Assembly: GCA_022615275.1 (NCBI GenBank)
Contig: JAKEHA010000039.1
Span: 1-25,140 of the forward strand
Direction of reading: 5' to 3'
DNA: 25,140 bases
DNA from: Candidatus Latescibacterota bacterium
Lineage (GTDB): Bacteria > Krumholzibacteriota > Krumholzibacteriia > WVZY01 > JAKEHA01
Shown piece after piece: positions 1-6,578 of the stretch. The notes below the pieces were generated by a model that ran no database searches, was not told where the DNA came from, and worked only from the letters and a program-made list of their open reading frames with translations. Both the position numbers and the translations under genes were made by a program. Position 1 is the first letter of the stretch, and each line of letters starts with the position of its first letter.

Positions 1-147
1 CCGGTGGCGCCGGTGAGCATCCCGTTGTTGGTGCTGCTGATCGCCCTGTTGGCGTTCCTTACCGCCTCCATCGTGCGGTCGTACGACGCCCTGCTGCGCG
101 TGCCGGCCGAGGTACCCGTGGAAGGGGCCCGCCAACCGGCCCACTAG
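1..147 (+). CDS. C-terminal end of a membrane protein (partial)
   Basis: Frame 1 is open from the left edge to a TAG at 145-147, giving 48 residues. A strongly hydrophobic stretch (roughly residues 6-24, with PLLVLLIALLAFLTASIV) looks like a last membrane-spanning helix. It is followed by a short polar, proline- and alanine-containing tail. The start and most of the gene lie outside the window, so the family cannot be named. Codon use is G+C-rich like the neighbours. The next gene starts 73 bases downstream on the same strand. The reading frame and helix are visible; calling it a membrane protein is an inference from hydrophobicity. Confidence 0.6.
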   Translation, partial: PVAPVSIPLLVLLIALLAFLTASIVRSYDALLRVPAEVPVEGARQPAH

Positions 148-171
148 GACTCCCCTCCCGTGGTACGATAG

Positions 172-211
172 CCCGGACGCTGCTACGACTTCGCGCTCGC
201 TCGACTCCGGG
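172..211 (+). promoter_or_regulatory. Inverted repeat overlapping the ribosome binding site of the repeat-protein gene
   Basis: CCCGGA at 172-177 is a perfect complement of TCCGGG at 206-211, with a 28-base loop. The 3' arm shares its last three G residues with the GGGAGGA ribosome binding site (209-215) of the gene starting at 221. Folding would therefore partly cover the ribosome binding site. No T-run follows, so it is not a standard terminator. A TACGAT at 164-169 could be a -10 element, but no convincing -35 element is seen. Confidence 0.3.
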
Positions 212-220
212 AGGAATGCG

Positions 221-1897
221 ATGAGAACCCCTCGACGCCTGCTCGTCAGCCTGTCCCTGGTTGTCGCCGGTGTGCTGATCCCTCGCGCCGGCGCCGCGCA
301 ATGGCAGTTCAACGGCAACGCGATCTCGATCGCTCCCAGCGATCAGGAGGTCCCCGTCGCCATCTGCGACGGTGCCGGCGGGGTGATCGTGGCGTGGCGC
401 GACTCCCGCAACGGCCACTACGACGTCTACATGCAGCGAATCGACGGTGGGGGAGCCGTCCAATGGACGATCGACGGTGTCCCGGTGTGCACGCTGACCG
501 GCGATCAATACGCCGCGGCGCTCGATTCCGACGGCGCCGGCGGTGCGATCGTGTCGTGGCACGACGCCCGCAGCGGCAACTTCGACATCTACGCGCAGCG
601 CATCGACGCCGCGGGTGCGGTGCAATGGGCGCTCGACGGGCAGTCCCTGTGCACCGCGACGAACCACCAGTGGGGGCCGGTGGTCGTCGTCGAGGGTGGC
701 TCGGCCATCGTCGCGTGGCGGGACACGCGCAGCGGCAATCACGATATCTACGCGCAACGGATCGACGACCAGGGGATCGTCCAGTGGACGGCGAACGGCG
801 AGGCGCTGTGCACCGCCGCGAACAACCAATGGGCGCCGGCCATCGCGTCGGACGGTGCCGGCGGAGCGATCGTGACCTGGTTCGACTTCCGTAGCGGCAA
901 CTTCGACGTCTACGCGCAGCGGATCGACGCCATGGGAGCGGTCCAGTGGACCGCCGACGGGGTGGCGCTGTGCACCGCCGTTGACGATCAGGAGTCTCCC
1001 GAGATCGTCGCGGACGGCGCCGGCGGGGCGTTCGTCGCCTGGCACGACGGTCGCGGATCGACCTTCGACATCTATGCGCAGAGGGTCGACGCCTCGGGTG
1101 CCCCGCAATGGACGTCCGATGGAGTGGCTGTGTGCACGGCACCCAGCCACCAGTGGTTCCCGGTTCTCGTCCCCGATGGAGTGGGCGGCGTGATCGTCAC
1201 GTGGTACGACCTCCGCACGGGCGCCTACGACATCTATGCGCAACGCATCGACGGATCGGGTGTGGCGCAGTGGACCGCCAACGGGGTTGCCATGTGCACG
1301 GCGGCGAACAACCAGTGGACTCCCGCCATCGCCACGGACGGTGCCGGCGGCGCGATCGTGACGTGGCACGACTTCCGCGCGGGGACACCCGACATCTACG
1401 CCCAGCGGGTCGACGGAGCGGGAGTGGTCCAGTGGACGGCCAACGGGGTGGCCTTGTGCAATGCCATCAACGACCAGGAAACCACGACCATCGCCACGGA
1501 CGGCGCCGGAGGAGCGATGGTCGCCTGGCACGACTTTCGTCGCAACAACGGCGACATCTACGCCCAGCGGGTGACGGCGGCGGGGGACGTCCTGTCCGCC
1601 GTGCGCGGGCCCGCAGGCCCGCTCCCCTTCTCGGTCGGGGAGGTGGCGCCGAATCCGACCACCGGGGCGGCATGGATCGACATCGATATGGCGGTTGCGT
1701 CGCAGGTGCGGGTCGACCTGTTCGACGTGGCCGGGCGCATGGTGCGGACGATATCGGGGGCCGGTGTGGCCGGCCCGGTGCGGATCGAATGGGACGGCCG
1801 CGACCAGCGGGGGAGGGGGCTTCCCAGCGGGGTCTACTTCTGTCGCGTTACCGGGTCCGGGGCGACGGTAACCCGCAAGTTCGTGATTGCGCGCTAA
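221..1897 (+). CDS. Secreted 54-residue-repeat protein with C-terminal FlgD-like/sorting domain
   Basis: The product is 558 residues. The ATG at 221 follows GGGAGGA with 5-base spacing. Residues 1-26 form a signal peptide (RR near the N-terminus, hydrophobic core, AGAA before Gln27). Residues 28-456 hold eight repeat units. Their DGAGG-type blocks begin at residues 50, 104, 158, 211, 265, 319, 373 and 427, so the period is 54 (once 53). A typical unit reads DGAGGAIV-W-D-R-G--DIYAQR-D--G--QW, then NG, ALCTA and NQ. The first unit is split, as if circularly permuted, which would suit a closed beta-propeller. Residues 470-558 look like a FlgD Ig-like/type-IX-like C-terminal domain (PNP, VDLFDVAGR, LPSGVYFCR, KFVIAR). 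It is likely exported and surface-attached or released. Its ligand is unknown; no catalytic motif is visible. Seven units carry one Cys at the same place. Confidence 0.85.
   Translation: MRTPRRLLVSLSLVVAGVLIPRAGAAQWQFNGNAISIAPSDQEVPVAICDGAGGVIVAWRDSRNGHYDVYMQRIDGGGAVQWTIDGVPVCTLTGDQYAAALDSDGAGGAIVSWHDARSGNFDIYAQRIDAAGAVQWALDGQSLCTATNHQWGPVVVVEGGSAIVAWRDTRSGNHDIYAQRIDDQGIVQWTANGEALCTAANNQWAPAIASDGAGGAIVTWFDFRSGNFDVYAQRIDAMGAVQWTADGVALCTAVDDQESPEIVADGAGGAFVAWHDGRGSTFDIYAQRVDASGAPQWTSDGVAVCTAPSHQWFPVLVPDGVGGVIVTWYDLRTGAYDIYAQRIDGSGVAQWTANGVAMCTAANNQWTPAIATDGAGGAIVTWHDFRAGTPDIYAQRVDGAGVVQWTANGVALCNAINDQETTTIATDGAGGAMVAWHDFRRNNGDIYAQRVTAAGDVLSAVRGPAGPLPFSVGEVAPNPTTGAAWIDIDMAVASQVRVDLFDVAGRMVRTISGAGVAGPVRIEWDGRDQRGRGLPSGVYFCRVTGSGATVTRKFVIAR
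368..1588 (+). repeat. Tandem coding repeat, eight units with a 162-bp period
   Basis: The DNA encoding residues 50-456 of the secreted protein repeats every 162 bases (one unit is 159). Whole words recur between units, for example gtgccggcgg, tctacgcgca and ccagtggac. This nucleotide-level similarity suggests recent duplication or gene conversion between units. It also explains the long open frame on the opposite strand, because a stop-free unit stays stop-free when copied. Confidence 0.85.
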
Positions 1898-1934
1898 ACC
1901 CGCCGGGCTCGCGGCGGAACCCCGAAACCCGGGC

Positions 1935-1963
1935 TTGACGGGAAGCCCCGTCGCTGGTATATC
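1935..1963 (+). promoter_or_regulatory. Sigma70-type promoter for rplM-rpsI
   Basis: TTGACG (1935-1940) and TATATC (1958-1963) are separated by exactly 17 bases. The predicted transcription start is near 1970, about 58 bases before rplM. The region is AT-rich against a G+C-rich background. A 6-bp inverted repeat (GACGGG/CCCGTC, 1937-1952) overlaps the -35 element and spacer and might be an operator or chance. Confidence 0.65.
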
Positions 1964-1975
1964 TTATCGACTTTT

Positions 1976-2015
1976 CCCCAATAGCTTAGTGCTTGGGGCG
2001 CGCGAGTGGTCGCGC
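1976..2015 (+). promoter_or_regulatory. Structured 5' leader of rplM (candidate L13 autoregulation site)
   Basis: Two hairpins follow each other in the predicted untranslated leader. The first pairs CCCCA (1976-1980) with TGGGG (1994-1998), then AGC (1983-1985) with GCT (1991-1993), leaving an AT bulge and loop TTAGT. The second pairs GCGCGA (2000-2005) with TCGCGC (2010-2015) around loop GTGG. It ends directly against the AGGTGG ribosome binding site (2016-2021). L13 is known to repress its own rplM-rpsI mRNA in E. coli, so a protein-responsive leader is plausible. The pairings are seen; the function is inferred. Confidence 0.5.
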
Positions 2016-2027
2016 AGGTGGTTTGCT

Positions 2028-2471
2028 ATGTTCATGAAGACCCATACTGTTAAAGCCGCGGACGTCAAGGAACACTGGTACGTCATCGACGCGAGCGATC
2101 GTCCCCTGGGCCGTCTGGCGAGTGAGATCGCGAACGTGCTGCGCGGCAAGCATCATCCCGAGTTTTCGCCGCACCTGTCGCTCGGCGACCACGTCGTGGT
2201 CGTCAACGCCGACAAGGTGAGTATCAGCGGGTCCAAGCGCGAGAAGAAGCTCTACTATCGCTTCTCGGGTTATCCCGGCGGCCTCAAGGTGCGCAGCATG
2301 CGCGACGTGATCGAACAGGATCCGACCCGGGTCGTGCACCTGGCCGTGCGACGCATGCTCCCGAGCACGCGTCTCGGTCGCCGTATGCTCAAGAAGCTCA
2401 AGATCTACACCGGTCCCGATCATCCGCACGCCGCGCAAAAGCCGCAAAGCATGCCGCCGACGGGTTACTGA
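2028..2471 (+). CDS. rplM: Large-subunit ribosomal protein L13 (uL13)
   Basis: The 147-residue product is a component of the 50S ribosomal subunit. It matches the L13 family along its length: a KTHTVKAADV start, WYVIDASDRPLGRLAS, LRGKHHPEFSPHLSLGDHVV, NADKVSISGSK, and the C-terminal RRMLPSTRLGRRMLKKLKIY and HPHAAQKPQ. Two in-frame ATGs lie close together (2028 and 2034). AGGTGG at 2016-2021 is 6 bases before the first and 12 before the second, so 2028 is preferred, although MKT at 2034 resembles the usual family start. The open frame extends further upstream to 1887, but that part has no family similarity and crosses the promoter. rpsI follows after 19 bases, the usual partner. Confidence 0.97.
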   Translation: MFMKTHTVKAADVKEHWYVIDASDRPLGRLASEIANVLRGKHHPEFSPHLSLGDHVVVVNADKVSISGSKREKKLYYRFSGYPGGLKVRSMRDVIEQDPTRVVHLAVRRMLPSTRLGRRMLKKLKIYTGPDHPHAAQKPQSMPPTGY

Positions 2472-2490
2472 TTTCATACAAAGGAACGAC

Positions 2491-2904
2491 ATGGCGAAGA
2501 AAGCAGAAGTTGCCAAGGCGCCCCTAACGGGGTCGGTCGGACGGCGCAAGGAAGCGGTCGCTCGCGTTTTCTTGACTCCCGGTTCGGGCAAGATCACGGT
2601 CAACGGAAAAGACCTCGAGGCCTACATCGGCCGCGAGACGTTGGTCCTGTTGGTGCGCGAGCCGATGGAAGCGACCGAGACGACGGGGCAGTATGACGTC
2701 GACGCGACCGCGGACGGCGGCGGTGTGACGGGGCAGGCCGGTGCGTTGCGATTGGGCATCGCGCGCGCGCTGGTGAAGATCGACGAGCGCTATCATCCGA
2801 TGCTCAAGTCGCGCGGTCTGTTGACGCGTGACCCGCGCATGAAAGAACGCAAGAAGTACGGCCTCGCGGGACGCCGCAAGCGGTTCCAGTTCTCGAAGCG
2901 CTGA
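2491..2904 (+). CDS. rpsI: Small-subunit ribosomal protein S9 (uS9)
   Basis: The 137-residue product is a 30S head protein whose C-terminal tail reaches the P-site tRNA. Visible family marks are GRRKEAVARVFLTPGSGKI, the VNGKDLEAYI segment, VTGQAGALRLGIARAL, and the basic tail with LLTRDPRMKERKKYGL, then GRRKRFQFSKR ending in Lys-Arg. The final Arg is conserved in S9. The start follows AAAGGA with normal spacing. It lies 19 bases after rplM and is probably co-transcribed with it. The short N-terminal MAKKAEVAKAPLTG extension is common in some phyla. Confidence 0.97.
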   Translation: MAKKAEVAKAPLTGSVGRRKEAVARVFLTPGSGKITVNGKDLEAYIGRETLVLLVREPMEATETTGQYDVDATADGGGVTGQAGALRLGIARALVKIDERYHPMLKSRGLLTRDPRMKERKKYGLAGRRKRFQFSKR

Positions 2905-2916
2905 CGATTGCGCGGC

Positions 2917-3089
2917 GCCCGGGTGAGATGTCCGGTGCGGACCGCGGGCCTCCATAGATCATCAACCACTGGGCACGATGGACGTCGGCCGCGAGCGGGT
3001 AGGAGTGCCGCGCCGCCGACAACGTCGCACACCGCGACCCAAGCGGATCGTCTCGGTGCCCCGGTCGTGGCCGGGGTCGACGGTTCGAC
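2917..3089 (+). promoter_or_regulatory. Structured 223-base leader region before rpsB (candidate S2 leader)
   Basis: The 2905-3127 gap holds no convincing gene. It contains a nested fold, GCCCG (2917-2921) with CGGGC (2945-2949) enclosing GTCCG-GTG-CGGAC (2930-2942). Closer to the gene are CCCCGG (3059-3064) with CCGGGG (3071-3076), and GTCGA-CGGT-TCGAC (3076-3089). In E. coli the rpsB leader mediates repression by S2. Here that role is an inference from position and folding. No clear -35/-10 pair or T-run was found, so it may instead include a processing site or read-through from rpsI. Confidence 0.35.
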
Positions 3090-3127
3090 GCGGTGGAGGT
3101 TCAACCGAAACGAAAGGGGTCATTACC

Positions 3128-3877
3128 ATGGGTGAACTCACCCTGCAAGAGCTGCTCGAAGCGGGCGTTCACTTCGGCCACCAGACCAAGCGGTGGAACC
3201 CGAAGATGAAGCCCTATCTTTTTGCCGAGAAGAACGGCATCCACATCATCGATCTGGAACAAACGCTTTCCTTGCTCAACGCGTCGCGCGACGCGATTCG
3301 CGAGGTCACGTCCGCGGGCAAGTCGGTGCTCCTGGTGGGAACCAAGCCCCAGGCCAAGCACGCCATCCGCGAAGAAGCGGAGCGTTGCGGCATGCCCTAC
3401 GTCACCGAGCGCTGGCTCGGCGGTACCCTGACCAACTTCAATACCGTGCGCCGCAGCTTGAACCGGCTGCAGTATCTCGAGAAGATGGAGATCGACGGCA
3501 CCATCTCGCAGTTCTCGAAGAAGGAGATCTCCGGCTTCGCGAAGGAGCGGGAGCGAATCCTGAAGACGCTCGGCGGCGTGCGCAACATGACCGACCTGCC
3601 GGGCCTGGTGTTCATCGTAGACACCAAGAAGGAGCAGAACGCCGTCAACGAAGCGCGCCGCCTGCGCATTCCCATCGTGGGGGTCGTCGACAGCAACGCC
3701 GACCCGGGCGAAGTGGACTATCCGGTCCCGGGCAACGACGACGCCATGCGCGCCATCGGGCTGTTCGCCCGGGTGGTGGCCGACGCGTGCATGGAGGGTC
3801 GCTTGCGCTTCACCGAAGGCCGCGACGTCTCGAGCGGCGACGCCGAGGCACCGGAGAGCGCGAAGTCGGTAGCGTAA
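3128..3877 (+). CDS. rpsB: Small-subunit ribosomal protein S2 (uS2)
   Basis: The 249-residue product joins the 30S subunit late in assembly and supports binding of bS1 where present. Family marks: LLEAGVHFGHQTKRWNPKM at the N-terminus, IFAEKNGIHIIDL-like YLFAEKNGIHIIDLEQT, WLGGTLTNFNTVRRSL, NMTDLPGLVFIVDTKKE, and RIPIVGVVDSNADPGEVDY. The ATG at 3128 has AAAGGGG at 3113-3119 with 8-base spacing. The same frame stays open 50 codons upstream, but that arginine-rich stretch is not like any S2 and coincides with the folded leader. tsf follows after 38 bases, the order found in most bacteria. Confidence 0.97.
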   Translation: MGELTLQELLEAGVHFGHQTKRWNPKMKPYLFAEKNGIHIIDLEQTLSLLNASRDAIREVTSAGKSVLLVGTKPQAKHAIREEAERCGMPYVTERWLGGTLTNFNTVRRSLNRLQYLEKMEIDGTISQFSKKEISGFAKERERILKTLGGVRNMTDLPGLVFIVDTKKEQNAVNEARRLRIPIVGVVDSNADPGEVDYPVPGNDDAMRAIGLFARVVADACMEGRLRFTEGRDVSSGDAEAPESAKSVA

Positions 3878-3915
3878 ACGACGTTGATCGAAGAGACAGG
3901 AACGTGGAGAGAACG

Positions 3916-4509
3916 ATGGAAATCAGTGCGAACCTGGTGAGAGACCTGCGCGCGCGTACCGGCGCGGGCATGATGGACTGCAAGAAGGCGCTCGAGGAGA
4001 GCGCGGGCGACATCGAGAAGGCGATCGAATTCCTGCGCATCCGCGGGCTGTCGAAGGCCGCCAAGAAGGTCGGCCGCGAGACCTCGGAAGGTCTCGTCGT
4101 CTCGTACATCCACCCCGGCAACCGCATCGGCGTGCTGGTCGAAGTCAACTGCGAGACCGACTTCGTGGCGCGCACCGACGACTTCCAGAATCTGGTGAAG
4201 AACCTGGCTATGCACATCGCGGCGGCGGCACCGCTGGGGGTCACCCGCGAGGACATCCCCGCCGACCTGTTGGCCAAGGAGAAGGAAGTGTTTCGCGCGC
4301 AGGCGCTCGAAGAAGGCAAGCCGGCCGCGGTGGTCGACAAGATCGTGCAGGGGCGCATCGAGAAGTTCTACGCCGAAGCCGCCCTCATGGATCAGGTCTA
4401 CGTCAAGGACAACGACAAGAAGGTCTCCGAGCTGGTCAGCGAAGCCATCGCGAAACTGGGCGAGAATATCAAGGTCGCGCGTTTCGCCCGTTTCCAGTTG
4501 GGTCAGTAG
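3916..4509 (+). CDS. tsf: Elongation factor Ts
   Basis: The 197-residue product is the nucleotide exchange factor for EF-Tu. The N-terminal UBA-like helices carry the signature LRARTGAGMMDCKKAL (residues 11-26). The core carries NCETDFVAR (78-86), which contains the TDFV element that inserts into EF-Tu. The protein is much shorter than E. coli EF-Ts (about 283 residues) and resembles the compact Thermus-type form, with a single core subdomain and no coiled-coil insertion. GGAG at 3906-3909 lies 6 bases before the ATG. The gene sits between rpsB and pyrH as is typical. Confidence 0.97.
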   Translation: MEISANLVRDLRARTGAGMMDCKKALEESAGDIEKAIEFLRIRGLSKAAKKVGRETSEGLVVSYIHPGNRIGVLVEVNCETDFVARTDDFQNLVKNLAMHIAAAAPLGVTREDIPADLLAKEKEVFRAQALEEGKPAAVVDKIVQGRIEKFYAEAALMDQVYVKDNDKKVSELVSEAIAKLGENIKVARFARFQLGQ

Positions 4510-4518
4510 TCGTTTTTC

Positions 4519-4524
4519 AGGGGG
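4519..4524 (+). promoter_or_regulatory. Ribosome binding site that bears on the pyrH start
   Basis: AGGGGG is the only strong Shine-Dalgarno match between tsf and pyrH. Its spacing is 7 bases to CTG 4532 and 16 bases to TTG 4541. Optimal spacing therefore points to CTG, while start-codon preference points to TTG. Confidence 0.5.
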
Positions 4525-4540
4525 TGCCGTTCTGAACCGC

Positions 4541-5242
4541 TTGAGGTTCCAGAGGATTCTGCTCAAGTTCAGCGGCGAGATTCTCGCGCGTGACGAGAGC
4601 GGCGGCATCGATTTCGACAAGCTCGCCGATTACTCGAAGCAGATCGCCGAGGTCAAAGCCCTCGGTACCGAGATCGGGATCGTCATCGGCGGCGGCAACA
4701 TCCTGCGCGGCGGCTCCAACGAGCACGGGATCGACCGCGTCACCGCCGATTACATGGGCATGCTGGCGACGGTGATCAACGCGCTCGCCTTCCAGAGCGC
4801 GCTCGAGCGCATCGACGTCGACACGCGCGTGCTGACCGCGATCAAGATGGAGCAGCTCGCGGAGCCCTACATCAAGCGCCGCGCCATCCGCCACCTCGAA
4901 AAGGGCCGCGTGGTCATCTTCGCGGGCGGCACCGGCAATCCCTACTTCACCACCGACACCGCGGCGGCGCTGCGCGCCATCGAGATCGAGGCCGACGTCG
5001 TGATGAAGGGGACCAAGGTCGACGGCGTCTACGACGGCGACCCCATGAAGGACGCGGGTGCCAAGCGCTTCGAATCCCTCGCCTATATCGACGTCTTGAA
5101 CCGCCGTTTGGGCGTGATGGACGCGACCGCCATATCCCTGTGCATGGAAAACCGGCTGCCGATCGTGGTGTTCAAGCTCACGGGCGAGAACAATCTGCTG
5201 CGTGTCGTGCGCGGCGAGCCGGTCGGCACCATCGTGTCGTAG
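4541..5242 (+). CDS. pyrH: Uridylate kinase (UMP kinase)
   Basis: The product, 233 residues from TTG 4541, phosphorylates UMP to UDP with ATP. It is a cytosolic hexameric enzyme of the amino-acid-kinase fold. Marks: RILLKFSGE (residues 5-13), IGGGNILRGG (49-58), DRVTADYMGMLATVINALA (65-83), FAGGTGNPYFTTDTAAALRA (127-146) and KVDGVYDGDP (159-168). No ATG or GTG lies in frame near the start. TTG 4541 gives a family-like N-terminus, but AGGGGG (4519-4524) is 16 bases away from it. The same site is 7 bases from an in-frame CTG at 4532, which would add three residues. Either way the start is non-ATG. It is co-directional with tsf and frr. Confidence 0.95.
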   Translation: MRFQRILLKFSGEILARDESGGIDFDKLADYSKQIAEVKALGTEIGIVIGGGNILRGGSNEHGIDRVTADYMGMLATVINALAFQSALERIDVDTRVLTAIKMEQLAEPYIKRRAIRHLEKGRVVIFAGGTGNPYFTTDTAAALRAIEIEADVVMKGTKVDGVYDGDPMKDAGAKRFESLAYIDVLNRRLGVMDATAISLCMENRLPIVVFKLTGENNLLRVVRGEPVGTIVS

Positions 5243-5261
5243 CTCGTTAGGAGGCTTTGAC

Positions 5262-5819
5262 ATGTTGGACGAGCAATACAAGAAGACCGAAGAGCACATG
5301 AAGAAGACGCTCGAGCTCCTGGTGCACGAGCTGGCCGGGATTCGCACCGGCAAGGCCAGTCCCGCCATCCTCGATACCATCAAGGTCAACTACTACGGCC
5401 AGCACGTGCCGGTGAAGCAGGTGGCCAACATCGCGGTGCCGGACGCGCGCATGATCACGATCCAGCCCTGGGACCGCTCGCTCATTACCGAGATCGAGAA
5501 GGCCATCCAGGCCTCCGAGCTGGGGTTGAACCCGCAGAACGACGGCGGCACCATCCGGCTGCCGATCCCGACGCTGACCGAAGAGCGTCGCAAGGATTTG
5601 GTCAAGGTGGTCAAGCGCATCGGGGAGGACTCCAAGGTGGCGGTGCGCAACGTGCGCCGCGACACCAACGAGCGCATCAAGAAGCTGGAAAAGGAACACG
5701 ACATCTCGGAAGACGAGATGCGGTCCAAGCAGGATGCCATCCAGAAGCTGACCGACGCCTACGTCAAGAAGGTGGACGAAGCGGTCGCGGCCAAGGAAAA
5801 GGAAATCCTCGAGTTGTGA
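5262..5819 (+). CDS. frr: Ribosome recycling factor
   Basis: The 185-residue product is the same length as E. coli RRF. With EF-G it splits post-termination ribosomes. Marks: LVHELAGIRTGKASPAILD (about residues 23-41), VNYYGQHVPVKQVANIAVPD, the hinge and tip LPIPTLTEERRKDLVKVVK, and the C-terminal three-helix bundle VAVRNVRRDTNERIKKLEK with SEDEMRSKQDAIQKLTD. The ATG has a perfect AGGAGG (5249-5254) at 7-base spacing. The stop overlaps the next start (GTGA), so uppS is probably translationally coupled. Confidence 0.97.
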   Translation: MLDEQYKKTEEHMKKTLELLVHELAGIRTGKASPAILDTIKVNYYGQHVPVKQVANIAVPDARMITIQPWDRSLITEIEKAIQASELGLNPQNDGGTIRLPIPTLTEERRKDLVKVVKRIGEDSKVAVRNVRRDTNERIKKLEKEHDISEDEMRSKQDAIQKLTDAYVKKVDEAVAAKEKEILEL

Positions 5820-6565
5820 GCAACGACCTCGACGCAGAGATCGAGTCGCTCAAGGGCGCGGAGAATCTACCCAGACACATCGCCGTCATCATGGACGGCA
5901 ACGGCCGCTGGGCCAAGAAAAGGCGCCTCCCGCGCCTGGCCGGCCATCGCGCCGGCACCGAGCCGGTGCGCAAGTGCGTGCGCGCATCGGCGCGCATCGG
6001 CATCGAGTACCTCACCCTCTACACGTTCTCGCTGGAAAACTGGAGCCGTCCCAAAGCCGAGGTGACGGGCCTGATGGTGTTTCTCGAGGAAGTGCTGCGG
6101 CGGGAAACCCTGGAGCTGGACGAGAACGGCGTGCGCTTGAACGCAATCGGGCGGCTCGATCTACTGCCGAGGGCGACCCGCTCGGCGCTCGATCGCTCCA
6201 TCGAGAAGCTGTCCAAGAACCGCGGGTTGGTGCTGACCCTGGCCTTGAGCTACGGCGGGCGCGCGGAGATCGTCGACGCGGCGCGCCGCCTGTGCAACGA
6301 CGTGGCCTCCGGAGAGATACGCACGCAGGACATCGACGAAGAGCACTTCCGCGAGAAGTTGTACGACCCCTCGCTGCCGGACCCCGACCTGCTCGTGCGC
6401 ACGAGCGGCGAATTGCGCATTTCGAACTTCCTGTTGTGGCAGATCGCCTACACGGAGATCTGGGTCACCGATGTCCTGTGGCCCGATTTCACCGAGACGG
6501 ACCTGATCGCCGGCATCCGCGCCTACCAGGGCCGCGAGCGCCGCTACGGGCTCCACTCCACGTAG
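5816..6565 (+). CDS. uppS: Undecaprenyl diphosphate synthase (cis-prenyltransferase)
   Basis: The 249-residue product condenses isopentenyl diphosphate onto farnesyl diphosphate, giving the C55 carrier for cell-wall and surface polymers. Marks: HIAVIMDGNGRWAKKR with catalytic Asp27, LAGHRAG (41-47), LYTFSLENWSRP, LSYGGRAEIVDA, and DPDLLVRTSGELRISNF followed by LLWQIAYTEIW. All hallmark residues for Mg-diphosphate binding are present. GTG 5816 overlaps the frr stop in a GTGA arrangement, with AAGGAAA-like sites inside frr as a weak ribosome binding site. cdsA follows after 13 bases, and the MEP-pathway gene dxr, which supplies its precursors, lies just beyond. Confidence 0.96.
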   Translation: MSNDLDAEIESLKGAENLPRHIAVIMDGNGRWAKKRRLPRLAGHRAGTEPVRKCVRASARIGIEYLTLYTFSLENWSRPKAEVTGLMVFLEEVLRRETLELDENGVRLNAIGRLDLLPRATRSALDRSIEKLSKNRGLVLTLALSYGGRAEIVDAARRLCNDVASGEIRTQDIDEEHFREKLYDPSLPDPDLLVRTSGELRISNFLLWQIAYTEIWVTDVLWPDFTETDLIAGIRAYQGRERRYGLHST

Positions 6566-6578
6566 CCGGAGACGACCC

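Noticed and set aside
59..1531. 490-codon open frame on the minus strand opposite the repeat protein
   Set aside because: It is a mirror of the tandem repeats: one stop-free unit copied eight times. It lacks a ribosome binding site or family features, while the plus strand has a signal peptide and a known C-terminal domain.
1900..1917. Possible terminator after the repeat-protein gene (CCGCC/GGCGG)
   Set aside because: The 5-base stem with an 8-base loop has no T-run after it, and such pairs are common at this G+C content.
1887..2027. Upstream extension of rplM to 1887
   Set aside because: It crosses the promoter and leader and adds residues not found in L13.
2978..3127. 50-codon in-frame upstream extension of rpsB
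   Set aside because: It is arginine-rich, unlike any S2 N-terminus, and overlaps the folded leader; ATG 3128 has a well-placed ribosome binding site.
4495..4517. T-run (TTTTT at 4513-4517) after tsf as a terminator
   Set aside because: Only a 3-base stem (CCC/GGG) precedes it, with nine or more bases in between, and pyrH follows at once.
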